A stretch of 64,000 nt of DNA from Lysobacter changpingensis. GTDB taxonomy: Bacteria > Pseudomonadota > Gammaproteobacteria > Xanthomonadales > Xanthomonadaceae. The stretch covers positions 1-64,000 of the forward strand of contig NZ_JADWPE010000002.1 of the NCBI RefSeq assembly GCF_017308985.1. Reading direction: 5' to 3'. The first letter of the stretch is position 1. Each line of letters starts with the position of its first letter. Of the stretch, positions 20,257 through 33,467 are shown in pieces. The position numbers and the translations under genes are program-made. The notes beneath the pieces are model-generated. The model was not told the DNA's origin. It worked only from the letters and a program-made list of their open reading frames with translations, and searched no databases.

Positions 20257-21711
20257 TCAGCCCGCGAACGCCCTCTGGCACCACGCCATGATCGGATTCC
20301 ACGCGAGGCCCAGCGCGAGCAGCGCCAGTGCATTCACGCCGAACGCGATGCGCAGCGGACGGTTGTCGGTGGCTTCGACCGCCTGCCCTTCCGGCTCGTC
20401 GAAATACATCGCCTTGATCACGCGCAGGTAGTAGAACGCGCCGACCACCGCGAACACGACGCCTACGATCGTCAGCCACAGCATGTCGCCCTGCAGCGCC
20501 GCGCGCAGCACGGCCAGCTTCGACCAGAAGCCCAGGAACGGCGGCACGCCGGCCAGCGAGGCCATCACGCACAGCACCAGGCCGGCCATCCACGGGTTGC
20601 GCGCGTTGAGGCCCTTGTAGTCGTCGATGCGATCGGCTTCGAAACCACGACGCGACAGCACCACGATCGCGCCGAACGCCGCGGCCGACATGATCGCGTA
20701 GCTGATCGCGTAGAACAGCGCCGCGGCGAAGCCTTCGCGCCCGCCACCGGCCAGGCCGACGAACAGGAAGCCGACGTGCGAGATCGTTGAATACGCCAGC
20801 AGTCGCTTGAGGTTGGTCTGCACCATCGCGCTGAGATTGCCGATGGCCAGCGACAGGACCGCGAGGACGGCCAGCATCAGGCGCCACTGCTCTTCGAACG
20901 CGGGCGCACCGATCTCCAGCAGGCGGTACGTCATGCCGAACGCCGCCAGCTTCGGTGCGGAACCGATGAACAGCGTGATCGGCGTCGGCGCACCGTGGTA
21001 CACGTCCGGCAGCCACATGTGGAACGGCGCGGCGCCGAACTTGAACGCGATGCCGGCGACGATGAACACCACGCCGGTGATCAGCATCAGCGTGTTGCCT
21101 TCGGCGATGCGCTGCTGCGTGGCGACCGCGATCTCATCGAGCTGCAGCGAGCCGGTGGCGCCGTAGATCAGCGACAGGCCGTACAGCAGCAGGCCCGAGG
21201 CCAGCGCGCCGAGCACGAAGTACTTGATCGCCGCTTCCGAGGCGAGCGGGCTGTCGCGATCCACCGCGACCAGCGCGTAGGAGCACAGCGCCAGCATTTC
21301 CAGGCCAAGGTAGACCATCACCAGGCTGCCCGACGACACCAGCAGCATCATGCCGGCGGTGGCGAACAGCATCAGCACCGAGACCTCGCCCTTGTACAGT
21401 TCGCGGGCGCGCAGGTACGGCCAGGTGTAGATCATCGCCAGGATGCCGACGACGCCGATCGTCACCTTCATCACGTCGGCCGCGGTGTCGCGAACGAACA
21501 TGCCGCCGAGCACGGTGCCGTGGCCGCCCACGCCGGTGGCGACCAGGAGGGTCGCGACCGCGAGCACGGCGATGCCGAACAGATGGCTGACGACGCGACG
21601 GCGTTCGTCGATGAACAGGTCGAGCATCAGCAGCGCGAACGCGCCGAGGATCACCACCAGCTCCGGCAGGAGCGGCAGCAGGTCGGCGGCGGAGCGGACA
21701 GGCATGTTCAT
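20257..21711 (-). CDS. nuoN: NADH-quinone oxidoreductase subunit N
   Basis: The 484-residue membrane subunit of complex I is one of the three antiporter-like proton channels. About 14 membrane helices. Conserved LGLEMLALCSYALVAVDRD and KFGAAPFHMWLPDVYHGAPTP carry the lysine and charged residues of the proton path. ATG 21711 is used; MPVRS two codons later is an alternative. Last gene of the operon. Confidence 0.97.
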   Translation of the reverse strand: MNMPVRSAADLLPLLPELVVILGAFALLMLDLFIDERRRVVSHLFGIAVLAVATLLVATGVGGHGTVLGGMFVRDTAADVMKVTIGVVGILAMIYTWPYLRARELYKGEVSVLMLFATAGMMLLVSSGSLVMVYLGLEMLALCSYALVAVDRDSPLASEAAIKYFVLGALASGLLLYGLSLIYGATGSLQLDEIAVATQQRIAEGNTLMLITGVVFIVAGIAFKFGAAPFHMWLPDVYHGAPTPITLFIGSAPKLAAFGMTYRLLEIGAPAFEEQWRLMLAVLAVLSLAIGNLSAMVQTNLKRLLAYSTISHVGFLFVGLAGGGREGFAAALFYAISYAIMSAAAFGAIVVLSRRGFEADRIDDYKGLNARNPWMAGLVLCVMASLAGVPPFLGFWSKLAVLRAALQGDMLWLTIVGVVFAVVGAFYYLRVIKAMYFDEPEGQAVEATDNRPLRIAFGVNALALLALGLAWNPIMAWCQRAFAG

Positions 21712-21723
21712 TGCGCTACAACC

Positions 21724-23253
21724 TCAGAGCTTCGACGCGGCGATCTGCGTCGCCAGGTTCGCGATGGAGGGTTCCATCAGGTCCGTCAGGGGCTTGGGCC
21801 ACAGGCCCAGGATCAGCACGCCGGCGGCGAACACGCCCAGCACGATGGCTTCGCGCGGGTTGATGTCCTCCAGCTCGGCGACGTGCGCGTTGCCCACTTC
21901 GCCCCACATGGTGCGCTTCACCAGCCACAGCGTGTACGCCGCGCCGATGATCAGCGTGGTGGCCGCGACGAAGCCGATCAGCGGGTGCTGCTGGAAGCTG
22001 GCCAGGATCACCATGAACTCGCCGACGAAGCCCGACGTGCCCGGCAGGCCCGAGTTGGCCATCGCGAACAGCACGACGAACGCGGCGAACCACGGCATCA
22101 CGTTCGCGACGCCGCCGTAATCCTTGATCATGCGGGTGTGCATGCGGTCGTACAGCACGCCGACGCAGGAGAACATCGCGCCGGACACGAAGCCGTGGCT
22201 GATCATCTGCACCATCGCGCCCTGCAGGCCCAGGCGCGCACCGTCGGTGTTGCCGGCCTCGCGCACCAGCGCGAAGGCGATGAACGTGCCGAGCGTGACG
22301 AAGCCCATGTGCGACACGGACGAGTACGCGATCAGCTTCTTCATGTCGTCCTGCGCGAGCGCGACCAGGCCGACGTAGACCACCGCGATCAGGCTCAGCG
22401 CGATCACCAGCCACGCCCACTCCGCGCCGGCGTCCGGCACGATCGGCAGCACGAAGCGGATGAAGCCGTAGCCACCGATCTTCAGCATGATCGCGGCCAG
22501 GATCACCGAACCGGCGGTCGGCGCTTCCACGTGCGCGTCCGGCAACCAGGTATGCACCGGGAACATCGGCACCTTCACCGCGAAGGCGATGAGGAACCCG
22601 AAGAACAGCCACATCTGCTCGGTCGCCGTCAGCGGCAGCGCGTACATGTCCGCGAGCTGCCAGCTGCCGCCCTTCAGGTACAGGTAGATCAGGCCCAGCA
22701 GCATGAACAGCGAGCCGAGGAACGTGTACAGGAAGAACTTGATCGACGCGTACACGCGACGCGGGCCGCCCCACACGCCGATGATGATGAACATCGGGAT
22801 GAGCATGCCCTCGAAGAACACGTAGAACAGCATCGCGTCCAGCGCGGCGAACACGCCGACCATCAGGCCTTCGAGGATCAGGAACGCGGCGTAGTACTGC
22901 GCCACGCGCTTGTCGATCGAGGTCCACGCGCCAATCATCGCCAGCAGCGTGGTCAGCGTGGTCAGGGCGATCAGCGCGACGGAGATGCCGTCGACGCCCA
23001 GGTGGTAACGGATGTCGTACGCCGGGATCCAGTTGCGGTTCTCGACGAACTGCATTGCCGCGGTCGCCATGTCGAAACCGGTGAGCAGCGGGATGCTCGC
23101 CAGCAGCGTGATGAAGGCGATGCCGGTGGCGAACCAGCGCGCCGCACCGGCGCGCTCGTTGCCGAAGGCCATGGTGGCCAGGCCGCCGAAGATCGGCAGC
23201 CAGATCAGCAGGCTGAGCAGGAAGGAAGTGCTCTGCAAGGGCTCGGGGTTCAC
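21724..23253 (-). CDS. nuoM: NADH-quinone oxidoreductase subunit M
   Basis: The 509-residue antiporter-like proton-pumping subunit has about 14 helices. DAMLFYVFFEGMLIPMFIIIG contains the conserved channel glutamate, and FAVKVPMFPVHTWLPDAHVE is the family signature with its lysine. It starts at GTG 23253 behind AAGGA. Twelve bases separate its stop from nuoN. Confidence 0.97.
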   Translation of the reverse strand: MNPEPLQSTSFLLSLLIWLPIFGGLATMAFGNERAGAARWFATGIAFITLLASIPLLTGFDMATAAMQFVENRNWIPAYDIRYHLGVDGISVALIALTTLTTLLAMIGAWTSIDKRVAQYYAAFLILEGLMVGVFAALDAMLFYVFFEGMLIPMFIIIGVWGGPRRVYASIKFFLYTFLGSLFMLLGLIYLYLKGGSWQLADMYALPLTATEQMWLFFGFLIAFAVKVPMFPVHTWLPDAHVEAPTAGSVILAAIMLKIGGYGFIRFVLPIVPDAGAEWAWLVIALSLIAVVYVGLVALAQDDMKKLIAYSSVSHMGFVTLGTFIAFALVREAGNTDGARLGLQGAMVQMISHGFVSGAMFSCVGVLYDRMHTRMIKDYGGVANVMPWFAAFVVLFAMANSGLPGTSGFVGEFMVILASFQQHPLIGFVAATTLIIGAAYTLWLVKRTMWGEVGNAHVAELEDINPREAIVLGVFAAGVLILGLWPKPLTDLMEPSIANLATQIAASKL

Positions 23254-23271
23254 GTCGGGTCCTTGTCCTAG

Positions 23272-25464
<2,193 letters not shown>

Positions 25465-25477
25465 TGCGTGCTCCACC

Positions 25478-25804
25478 TCAGCCCTTCATGGTGTCGATTT
25501 CGGCCACGTTGATCGTGCGCCGGTTGCGGAACAGGGTGACCAGGATGGCCAGGCCGATGGCCGCTTCGGCCGCGGCCACGGTCAGGATGAAGAACACGAA
25601 CACCTGGCCGGCCGGATCGCCCAGCTGGCGCGAGAACGCGACGAAGTTGATGTTCACCGCCAGCAGCATCAGCTCCAGCGACATCAGCAACATGATCACG
25701 TTCTTGCGGTTGAGGAAGATGCCGGCGACGCTGATGCAGAACAGCACCGCGCCCAGCGCGAGGTAGTGGCCGAGCGCCAGCCCGGCGCCGAAGAATTCGC
25801 TCAC
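25478..25804 (-). CDS. nuoK: NADH-quinone oxidoreductase subunit K
   Basis: The 108-residue three-helix membrane subunit corresponds to mitochondrial ND4[21 protein letters not shown] holds the conserved membrane glutamate; [10 protein letters not shown] holds the second. It starts at GTG 25804, overlapping the nuoJ stop (GTGA). The long in-frame reading upstream is only an antisense shadow of nuoJ-nuoH. Confidence 0.96.
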   Translation of the reverse strand: MSEFFGAGLALGHYLALGAVLFCISVAGIFLNRKNVIMLLMSLELMLLAVNINFVAFSRQLGDPAGQVFVFFILTVAAAEAAIGLAILVTLFRNRRTINVAEIDTMKG

Positions 25805-26433
25805 GGCTTGCCCTCCTCTGCCGGGGTTTCCGCCGGCGCGGCCGGCTTGACGGCGTCCATCTTCACGATGCGCACGCGGTCGGCCGCACGCACGCGCGCC
25901 TGGACCGACGGATTCTGGTGACGCGCGCCGACGCGGCGACGCAGGGTCAGCATCACCGCCGCGATGACCGCGACGGTCAGGATGACCGCGGCGACCTCGA
26001 ACGGCAGCAGGAAGTCGGTGAACAGCGCGCGCGCAATCCACTGCGTGTTGCCGGCCGCCGACGGGTCGGCCGGGAACCCGGTGGCGACGTTCGCCTTGAC
26101 GCCGATCAGCGTCAGCATTTCCACCAGCATGATCACGGCGACGACCAGGCCGAGCGGCAGGTAGCGCACGTACCCTTCGCGCAACGGCGCGACGTCGATG
26201 TCGAGCATCATCACCACGAACAGCAGCAGCACCATCACCGCGCCGACGTAGACCAGGATGAGCGCCACGCCAAGGAATTCGGCGCCGGCGATGATCCAGG
26301 TGCAGGCGACGGAGAAGAACGTCAGCACCAGCAGCAGGACCGCATGCACCGGGTTCTTGACGCTGATGACGCCGACCGCGGCCATCGTGGCGACGGCGGC
26401 GAAGACGAAGAAGGCAATCTGGGCGAGATCCAT
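25801..26433 (-). CDS. nuoJ: NADH-quinone oxidoreductase subunit J
   Basis: The 210-residue ND6-type subunit has five membrane helices. [18 protein letters not shown] carries the conserved tyrosine/glycine pi-bulge helix that gates quinone reduction and proton movement. The C-terminal 45 residues are a soluble basic then Pro/Ala-rich tail. Between nuoI and nuoK as standard. Confidence 0.96.
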   Translation of the reverse strand: MDLAQIAFFVFAAVATMAAVGVISVKNPVHAVLLLVLTFFSVACTWIIAGAEFLGVALILVYVGAVMVLLLFVVMMLDIDVAPLREGYVRYLPLGLVVAVIMLVEMLTLIGVKANVATGFPADPSAAGNTQWIARALFTDFLLPFEVAAVILTVAVIAAVMLTLRRRVGARHQNPSVQARVRAADRVRIVKMDAVKPAAPAETPAEEGKP

Positions 26434-26445
26434 GTTCGTCAGGCC

Positions 26446-26934
26446 TCAGCGGTAAGGTGCGTCGGCCGCGCGGCGCTCGGCGATCTCCGCCTCGAGGCGG
26501 TCGCCGATGGCCAGCAGCTGCGGCTTGGTCACGATGTTCTGGCCACGCCGGTCGAAGTGGTATTCGTGCACGTGCGTCTCCACGATCGAATCGACCGGGC
26601 ACGACTCCTCGCAGAAGCCGCAGAAGATGCACTTGAACAGGTCGATGTCGTAACGCGTGGTGCGGCGGGTGCCGTCCTCGCGCTTGGTCGAATCGATGGT
26701 GATCGCCAGCGCCGGGCACACGGCCTCGCACAGCTTGCATGCGATGCAGCGCTCTTCCCCGTTGGGATAGCGACGCAGCGCGTGCACGCCGCGGAAACGC
26801 GGCGACTGCGGCGTCTTTTCCATCGGGTACATCAGCGTGTACTTCGGCTTGAACAGGTACTTCGCCGTGAGGGCGAGTCCCTGCGAAAGCTCGATGAGCA
26901 GCAGGCTCTTGAAGTAGGAAACGATGCGGTTCAT
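26446..26934 (-). CDS. nuoI: NADH-quinone oxidoreductase subunit I
   Basis: The 162-residue peripheral-arm ferredoxin subunit holds clusters N6a and N6b. Two motifs [12 protein letters not shown] and [12 protein letters not shown] supply eight cysteines. The N-terminal amphipathic helix anchors it to NuoH. The length is normal for the family. Confidence 0.98.
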   Translation of the reverse strand: MNRIVSYFKSLLLIELSQGLALTAKYLFKPKYTLMYPMEKTPQSPRFRGVHALRRYPNGEERCIACKLCEAVCPALAITIDSTKREDGTRRTTRYDIDLFKCIFCGFCEESCPVDSIVETHVHEYHFDRRGQNIVTKPQLLAIGDRLEAEIAERRAADAPYR

Positions 26935-26943
26935 GCCTGCCCC

Positions 26944-27993
26944 TTACACCCCGGGCTCGAAGATTTTGAAGTACGCCATCACGGCCACCACGCAGATCCA
27001 GGCGATGGTCAGCGGGATGAAGACCTTCCAGCCCAGGCGCATGATCTGGTCGTAGCGATAGCGCGGGAACGACGCGCGGAACCAGATGAAGCAGCTGGCG
27101 AAGAAGAACACCTTCGCGAGCAGCCACCACCAGCCGTCGGCCGACAGCAGCGGGATGCCCCAGCCGTGGAACGGGCTCAGCCAGCCGCCGAGGAAGAAGA
27201 TCGAGGTCAGGAAGCTGATCAGGATCATGTTCGCGTATTCGGCGAGGAAGAACAGCGCGAACGCCGAACCCGAATACTCGACCATGTGACCGGCCACGAT
27301 TTCCGACTCGCCTTCCACCACGTCGAACGGCGCGCGGTTGGTTTCGGCGACGCCCGAGATGAAGTACACGACGAACAGCGGCAGCATCGGCACCCAGAAC
27401 CACTCCAGGAAGCCGCCGTTGCCGGACTGCGCCATCACGATTTCCGTGAGGTTGAGGCTGCCGGCGCCGACCATCACGCCGACCATCGCGAAGCCCATGG
27501 CGATTTCGTACGAAACCACCTGCGCCGCGGCACGCATCGCGCCAAGGAACGCGTACTTCGAGTTCGACGCCCAGCCGGCGAGGATGATGCCGTACACGCC
27601 CAGGGAGGTCATCGCGAGCAGGTACAGCAGGCCCGCGTTGGCGTTCGACAGAACGACCTGGTAATCGAACGGCACCACGGCCCACGCGGCGAAGGCTGGC
27701 GCGAGGGCCAGCAGCGGCGCGAGCTTGAACAGGAAGTTCTCCGCCCGCGTGGGCTGGATGACTTCCTTGAACAGCAGTTTGAAGACGTCGGCGAACGCCT
27801 GGAGGATGCCCATGCCGACGTACATCGGCCCGTGGCGGACGTGCATCCAGCCGATGAGCTTGCGCTCCCAGACCACGTAGAACGCCACGGTGATGATCAC
27901 CGGCATGGCGATCAGGAGGATCTTCAGCACGATCCAGAGGATGGCGCCGATGTTGCCGAACGACAGCAACCAGTCGCGGAACGGATCAAACAT
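26944..27993 (-). CDS. nuoH: NADH-quinone oxidoreductase subunit H
   Basis: The 349-residue ND1-type membrane subunit forms the quinone chamber with NuoB and NuoD. Eight helices. Characteristic segments are [18 protein letters not shown] and [20 protein letters not shown], the latter with the acidic residues of the E-channel. Stop ten bases before nuoI. Confidence 0.98.
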   Translation of the reverse strand: MFDPFRDWLLSFGNIGAILWIVLKILLIAMPVIITVAFYVVWERKLIGWMHVRHGPMYVGMGILQAFADVFKLLFKEVIQPTRAENFLFKLAPLLALAPAFAAWAVVPFDYQVVLSNANAGLLYLLAMTSLGVYGIILAGWASNSKYAFLGAMRAAAQVVSYEIAMGFAMVGVMVGAGSLNLTEIVMAQSGNGGFLEWFWVPMLPLFVVYFISGVAETNRAPFDVVEGESEIVAGHMVEYSGSAFALFFLAEYANMILISFLTSIFFLGGWLSPFHGWGIPLLSADGWWWLLAKVFFFASCFIWFRASFPRYRYDQIMRLGWKVFIPLTIAWICVVAVMAYFKIFEPGV

Positions 27994-27996
27994 CGC

Positions 27997-30225
27997 TTAT
28001 GCCCTCCCCGCCTGCACGCGGCCCGACATCGGCGCGGTGGCGCCGTGACCGGATTCCACCCACACGGTACCCGGCGCGACCTTGTCGCTGACCGACACCG
28101 GCAGCGTCGCGGTGCCCGCGGCGGTGTTGAACTTGCCCACAACGCCGTCGGCGAAGCCGAGCGCGGAGGCATCCTTCGGATTCATCACGGCCGCAGGCGC
28201 AACGTTGAGCGGATGCGACTGCAGCGCGGGAGCGCGGCGCACGACCGCATCGCTGCGGTAGATCGCCATGCTCGCAGCCACTTCCAGGCCTTCGCCCGAC
28301 ACGGTCGGTGCCTTGCCGGCGACGACGTTGACTTCGCGCATCTGCATGCCCGCACGCAGGCCGGCCAGATCGACGAAATCGAATCCCTTCGCCTGCAGTT
28401 CGCCGCCGAGCGCGCGCAGCACGCGCCAGCCGGCACGCGCCTGACCCGGCAGCTTGCCGCCGGCGACCGTCGCCTGCTGGCGGCCGTCGAGGTTGGTCAG
28501 CGTCGCGTCGATTTCCGGCAGCAGGCCGATCGGCAGGATCACGTCGGCGACGGCGCGCGTCGAACGGCACGCGAAGGTGCTGAACGCCACGACCTGCGCG
28601 GCGTTGAGCGCCTTCAGCGCGGTCGCGGTGTCGGCGAAGTCCATGCCCGGCTCGATGCCGTACAGCACGTACGCCGAACGCGCATCGGCGAGCATCGACT
28701 GCGCGTCGCGCGAGGTCGGCAGCACGCCGTAGTCGGACAGGCCGACGGCGTTCGCGCCCTGCGGGATGCGGTTGAGCGATGCGCCGGTGGCTGCGGCGAA
28801 ATCGGCGGCGGCCTTGCGGATCTGCGCGGCATGCGGGCCGTTCTCGGCCAGCGCACCGACGATCACGACGGCGCGCGTCGCGTTCTTCGCGATGTCGACC
28901 AGACCGTCGTCGCCCAGCGTCGCGGCGATCTGCGACGGCGCCACGATCGCCTTCTGCGCGACGTCGTAGGTGAAGTCGAAATCGACCGGGTTGACTACGT
29001 ACACCTTCGCGCCGCGGGTCCAGGCCTTGCGCACGCGCTGGTTCACCAGCGGCAGTTCATGGCGCAGGTTGGAGCCCACGATGACGATGACGTCGGCGTG
29101 GTTGATGTCGGCCACCGGCGCGGCGAACATCGTCGCATGCGCGGCGTCGCTCAGGTCGTGCTGGCCGATGCGGTGGTCGAGGTTGCCCGTGCCCAGCGCT
29201 TCGGCGAGTCGGGCCAGCAGCGCGCCCTCCTCGTTCGACGTCGCGGGGCCGGCGAGGATGCCGAGCTGGTCGGCGCCGTTGTCGCGCAGGATCTTCGCGG
29301 CCTTCGCCAGCGCTTCTTCCCACGAGGCTTCACGCCATTCGCCGTTCTCCTTCACCATCGGCACGGTCGCGCGGTCTTCCGCGTACAGGCCCTGGTGCGA
29401 ATAACGGTCGCGATCCGACAGCCAGCATTCGTTGACCGCTTCGTTGTCGCGCGGCACGGTGCGCAGCACTTCGCCGCGACGCACGTGCAGGAACAGGTTG
29501 CTGCCCAGCGCGTCGTGGTAGCCCAGCGATTCGCGCGCGATCAGTTCCCACGGGCGCGCCTTGAACTGGAACACCTTGTTGGTCAGCGCGCCGACCGGGC
29601 ACACGTCGATGACGTTGCCGGAGAGTTCCGTCGTCAACGGCTTGCCGTCGTAGGTGCCGATCTGCAGGTTCTCGCCGCGGTACATGCCGCCGAGCTCGTA
29701 CGTGCCGGCGATCTCCGCGGTGAAGCGCACGCAGCGCGTGCACTGGATGCAGCGGGTCATCTCGGTGGCGACCAGCGGACCGATGTCCTCGTCCGGCACC
29801 ACGCGCTTGCGCTCGGCGAAGCGGCTCACCGAGCGGCCGTAACCCAGCGACAGGTCCTGCAGTTCGCACTCGCCGCCCTGATCGCAGATCGGGCAGTCGA
29901 GCGGATGGTTGATCAGCAGGAACTCCATCACGTTGCGCTGCGACTTGAGCGCCTTGTCGCTACGCGTGGAGACCTTCATTCCATCCATGACCGGCGTGGC
30001 GCAGGCCGGCGCCGGCTTGGGCATCTTTTCCACCTCGACCAGGCACATGCGGCAGTTCGCCGCGACGGCCAGCTTGTCGTGGTAGCAGAAACGCGGGATC
30101 GGAATGCCGGCCTTGTCGGCGGCCTGGATGATCATGGAACCCTTCGGCGCGGCCATCTCGACGCCGTCGATGAAGACGGTGACGTGGTCCGGCGGCAGGT
30201 TCGGATTTACGGGCTGTGCGCTCAT
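27997..30225 (-). CDS. nuoG: NADH-quinone oxidoreductase subunit G
   Basis: The 742-residue largest peripheral subunit. Its N-terminus carries a 2Fe-2S site (CRMCLVEVEK and neighbours), then HPLDCPICDQGGECELQD and TRCIQCTRCVRF for the 4Fe-4S clusters of the chain. The rest is a molybdopterin-oxidoreductase-like fold that no longer binds a cofactor. ATG 30225 overlaps the nuoF stop. The C-terminal third is the least conserved part, as in relatives. Confidence 0.97.
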   Translation of the reverse strand: MSAQPVNPNLPPDHVTVFIDGVEMAAPKGSMIIQAADKAGIPIPRFCYHDKLAVAANCRMCLVEVEKMPKPAPACATPVMDGMKVSTRSDKALKSQRNVMEFLLINHPLDCPICDQGGECELQDLSLGYGRSVSRFAERKRVVPDEDIGPLVATEMTRCIQCTRCVRFTAEIAGTYELGGMYRGENLQIGTYDGKPLTTELSGNVIDVCPVGALTNKVFQFKARPWELIARESLGYHDALGSNLFLHVRRGEVLRTVPRDNEAVNECWLSDRDRYSHQGLYAEDRATVPMVKENGEWREASWEEALAKAAKILRDNGADQLGILAGPATSNEEGALLARLAEALGTGNLDHRIGQHDLSDAAHATMFAAPVADINHADVIVIVGSNLRHELPLVNQRVRKAWTRGAKVYVVNPVDFDFTYDVAQKAIVAPSQIAATLGDDGLVDIAKNATRAVVIVGALAENGPHAAQIRKAAADFAAATGASLNRIPQGANAVGLSDYGVLPTSRDAQSMLADARSAYVLYGIEPGMDFADTATALKALNAAQVVAFSTFACRSTRAVADVILPIGLLPEIDATLTNLDGRQQATVAGGKLPGQARAGWRVLRALGGELQAKGFDFVDLAGLRAGMQMREVNVVAGKAPTVSGEGLEVAASMAIYRSDAVVRRAPALQSHPLNVAPAAVMNPKDASALGFADGVVGKFNTAAGTATLPVSVSDKVAPGTVWVESGHGATAPMSGRVQAGRA

Positions 30226-31589
30226 GCGGCGACCTTCTCCACCACCGTGCCGGCGCGCTGGTCGTCGACCAGGAAACGCTTGTTCACGATCGCGTACTCG
30301 AATTCATCCCAGTAGTGACGCAGGAAGCCCTGCACCGGCCACGCGGCGGCTTCGCCGAACGCGCAGATGGTGTGGCCTTCGATCTGGCCGGCGGCGGCGC
30401 GCAGCATCTGCAGGTCTTCCAGCGTCGCCTGCTTGTCGACGATGCGGGTGAGCATGCGGTACATCCAGCCGGTGCCTTCGCGGCACGGCGTGCACTGGCC
30501 GCAGCTTTCCTTGAAGTAGAAGCGCGCGATGCGCTGGCAGGCGCGCACCATGCAGGTGTCCTCGTCCATCACGATGACCGCGCCCGAACCCAGGCCCGAA
30601 CCGGCCTTCTGGATGGCGTCGTAGTCCATGGTCAGCGACATCATCGTCTCGCCCGGCAGCACCGGCATCGACGAACCACCCGGGATCACGGCCTTGATCT
30701 TCTTGCCGTTGCGCATGCCACCGGCGAGCTGCAGCAGCTCGGAGAACGGCGTTCCGAGACGGATCTCGTAATTGCCCGGCTTCGCCACGTGGCCGGAGAC
30801 CGAGAAGATCTTCGGACCGCCGTTGTTCGGCTTGCCCAGGTTGAGGAACCACTCCGCGCCGTTGCGGATGATCGCCGGCACCGACGCGTAGGTCTCGGTG
30901 TTGTTGATCGTCGTCGGCTTGCCGAACAGGCCGAAGTTCGCCGGGAACGGCGGCTTGTAGCGCGGCTGGCCCTTCTTGCCTTCCAGCGATTCCATCAGCG
31001 CGGTTTCTTCGCCGCAGATGTAGGCGCCGGCGCCGAGCGCGCCGTAGATGTCGATGTCCACGCCGCTGCCGAGCACGTTCTTGCCCAGCCAGCCGTGTTC
31101 GTACGCTTCCTTCAGCGCCTGCTCGAAATGCTCGAACGGCTCGTGGTGGAACTCGCCGCGCAGGTAGTTGTACGCCACGGTCGAACCGGTGGCGTAGCAG
31201 GCGATCGCCATGCCTTCCACCACCGCGTGCGGGTTGTAGCGCAGGATGTCGCGATCCTTCGCCGTGCCCGGCTCGGATTCGTCCGAGTTGCACAGGATGT
31301 ACTTCTGCGTGCCGCTGCCCTTGGGCATGAAGGACCACTTCAGGCCGGTCGGGAAGCCCGCGCCGCCGCGACCGCGCAGGCCCGAGGCCTTCACCAGGTC
31401 GACGATGGCGGCCGGATCCATCTTCTCGGTCAGGATCTTGCGCAGCGCGGCGTAACCGCCGGTCTTGAGGTAGTTCTCGTACGACCACGGCGTGTCGTAG
31501 TGCAGCGTCGTGTAAACGACGCTGTGCTCCTGCGGAGCCGGGCCGACCGGACCGTAGCCCTGGGAATAATCGTGATGATCGTGCGCCAT
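30222..31589 (-). CDS. nuoF: NADH-quinone oxidoreductase subunit F
   Basis: The 455-residue NADH-oxidising subunit binds FMN and cluster N3. GRGGAGFPTGLKW is the NADH/FMN glycine-rich loop; GAYICGEETALMESLEGK completes the flavin site; ESCGQCTPCREG holds three cluster cysteines with a fourth near HTICAFGEA. The N-terminal HDHHDY segment is a minor extra. Confidence 0.98.
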   Translation of the reverse strand: MAHDHHDYSQGYGPVGPAPQEHSVVYTTLHYDTPWSYENYLKTGGYAALRKILTEKMDPAAIVDLVKASGLRGRGGAGFPTGLKWSFMPKGSGTQKYILCNSDESEPGTAKDRDILRYNPHAVVEGMAIACYATGSTVAYNYLRGEFHHEPFEHFEQALKEAYEHGWLGKNVLGSGVDIDIYGALGAGAYICGEETALMESLEGKKGQPRYKPPFPANFGLFGKPTTINNTETYASVPAIIRNGAEWFLNLGKPNNGGPKIFSVSGHVAKPGNYEIRLGTPFSELLQLAGGMRNGKKIKAVIPGGSSMPVLPGETMMSLTMDYDAIQKAGSGLGSGAVIVMDEDTCMVRACQRIARFYFKESCGQCTPCREGTGWMYRMLTRIVDKQATLEDLQMLRAAAGQIEGHTICAFGEAAAWPVQGFLRHYWDEFEYAIVNKRFLVDDQRAGTVVEKVAA

Positions 31590-31601
31590 CTCAGCCGGGC
31601 C

Positions 31602-32129
31602 TCACTTCAGTCCGTCGAGCAGCTCGTCCACCTTCGCGGCGTCGAGCTTCTCGTGGTAATGACCGTTGATGACCACGACCGGCGCGCCGCAGCACGCGGC
31701 CAGGCACTCTTCCTCGCGCTTGAGGTAGACGCGGCCATCGGACGTGGATTCGCCCAGCTTGCAGCCGAGCTTCTTCTCGGCGTGGCGCACGAGGTCCTCG
31801 GCGCCGTTGAGCCAGCAGCTGATGTTGGTGCAGAAGGCGACGTTGTGGCGGCCGACCTGCTCGGTCTCGAACATCGAGTAGAAGCTGGCGACTTCGTAGG
31901 CCCACACCGGCGGCAGGCCGAGATACTTCGCCACCGCCGCGATCAGCTCGTCGCTGAGCCAGCCGCCGTTCTGTTCCTGCGCGGCATGCAGGCCCTGCAG
32001 CACGGCCGAGCGCTTGCGGTCCGGCGGGAACTTGGCCAGCCAGTGGTCGATGTGCGCGCGCGTCTTGTCAGACAACGCGACCATCGGGTCCACGTGCTGA
32101 CAGGCTTCGAAATTTCCGGTCGCCTTCAT
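31602..32129 (-). CDS. nuoE: NADH-quinone oxidoreductase subunit E
   Basis: The 175-residue thioredoxin-fold subunit holds the 2Fe-2S cluster N1a. The four ligands are in CTNISC and ECLAACCGAP. VYEVASFYSMF-like VWAEVASFYSMF spacing is visible as YEVASFYSMFETE. Between nuoD and nuoF. Confidence 0.97.
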   Translation of the reverse strand: MKATGNFEACQHVDPMVALSDKTRAHIDHWLAKFPPDRKRSAVLQGLHAAQEQNGGWLSDELIAAVAKYLGLPPVWAYEVASFYSMFETEQVGRHNVAFCTNISCWLNGAEDLVRHAEKKLGCKLGESTSDGRVYLKREEECLAACCGAPVVVINGHYHEKLDAAKVDELLDGLK

Positions 32130-32159
32130 TAGTCCAGATTCCTCAACGGGCCGCCGCGA

Positions 32160-33467
32160 TCAGCGGTCGACTTCGCCGAACACGAGATCGTAGGTGCCGA
32201 TCATCGCCACGACGTCGGCCAGCATGTGGCCGCGAACGATGGCGTCCATCGACGACAGGTGCGCGAAGCCCGGCGCACGCAGCTTCACGCGGAAGGGCTT
32301 GTTGGCGCCGTCGGAGACCAGGTAGCAGCCGAACTCGCCCTTGGGCGCTTCGACCGCGGCATAGGTCTCGCCGGCCGGCACGCAGTAGCCTTCCGAGAAC
32401 AGCTTGAAGTGGTGGATCAGGGCTTCCATGTCGTCCTTCATGGCCTCGCGCTTGGGCGGCGCGACCTTGAAGTTGTCGACCATGACCGGACCCGGATTGG
32501 CCTTCAGCCACTTCACGCACTGCTTGATGATGCGGTTAGACTGGCGCATCTCCTCGACGCGCACGAGATACCGGTCGTAGCAGTCGCCGTTGACGCCGAC
32601 CGGGATGTCGAAGTCCATCTGCGCGTACTTGGCGTACGGCTGCTTCTTGCGCAGGTCCCAGGCGATGCCGGAACCGCGGATCATCGCGCCGGTCATGCCC
32701 CACGCCAGCGCCTGCTCGGGCGACACGACGCCGATGCCGACGGTGCGCTGCTTCCAGATGCGGTTGTCGGTGAGCAGCGTTTCGTATTCGTCGACGCGCT
32801 TGGGGAAGTCGTCGGTGAACGCTTCCAGGTAATCCAGCAGCGAGCCTTCGCGCCACTCGTTGAAGCGCTTGAGCTTGGCGCCCTTGCGCCACGGCGATTC
32901 CTTGTACTTCGGCATGAAGTCGGGAAGATCGCGGTGCACGCCGCCCGGGCGGTAGTACGTCGCGTGCATGCGCGCGCCGGAGACCGCCTCGTAGCAGTCC
33001 ATCAGCTCTTCGCGCTCGCGGAACGCGTACAGGAATACCGCCATCGCGCCCAGGTCGAGCGCGTTCGATCCAATCCACATCAGGTGGTTCAGGATGCGGG
33101 TGATCTCGTCGAACATCGTGCGGATGTACTGCGCGCGCTCGGGCGCCTCGACGCCAAGCAGCGTCTCGATCGCACGCACGTAGGCGTGCTCGTTGCACAT
33201 CATCGACACGTAGTCCAGTCGATCCATGTAGCCGATCGACTGGTTGAACGGCTTGGACTCGGCGAGCTTCTCCGTCGCACGATGCAGCAGGCCGACGTGC
33301 GGGTCGGCGCGATGCACGACTTCACCGTCCATCTCCAGGATCAGGCGCAGCACGCCGTGCGCGGCCGGATGCTGCGGGCCGAAGTTCAGCGTGTAGTTGC
33401 GGATCTCGGCACCGCTGCCGAGGCCGGAGGTGTTGCTCACGGTTCCGTTGGAAAGCTGGGCGCTCAC
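32160..33467 (-). CDS. nuoD: NADH-quinone oxidoreductase subunit D
   Basis: The 435-residue 49-kDa-type subunit lines the quinone site. [15 protein letters not shown] is the diagnostic loop with the quinone-binding histidine; [15 protein letters not shown] follows. It starts at GTG 33467 overlapping the nuoC stop (GTGA). NuoC and NuoD are separate here, unlike the fused E. coli protein. Confidence 0.97.
   Translation of the reverse strand: MSAQLSNGTVSNTSGLGSGAEIRNYTLNFGPQHPAAHGVLRLILEMDGEVVHRADPHVGLLHRATEKLAESKPFNQSIGYMDRLDYVSMMCNEHAYVRAIETLLGVEAPERAQYIRTMFDEITRILNHLMWIGSNALDLGAMAVFLYAFREREELMDCYEAVSGARMHATYYRPGGVHRDLPDFMPKYKESPWRKGAKLKRFNEWREGSLLDYLEAFTDDFPKRVDEYETLLTDNRIWKQRTVGIGVVSPEQALAWGMTGAMIRGSGIAWDLRKKQPYAKYAQMDFDIPVGVNGDCYDRYLVRVEEMRQSNRIIKQCVKWLKANPGPVMVDNFKVAPPKREAMKDDMEALIHHFKLFSEGYCVPAGETYAAVEAPKGEFGCYLVSDGANKPFRVKLRAPGFAHLSSMDAIVRGHMLADVVAMIGTYDLVFGEVDR

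Noticed and set aside
25918-30315. A 1465-residue open frame on the plus strand
   Set aside because: It is antisense to nuoJ-nuoG, composed of low-complexity Arg/His/Ala sequence produced by GC-biased third positions; the minus-strand frames encode clear complex I subunits.
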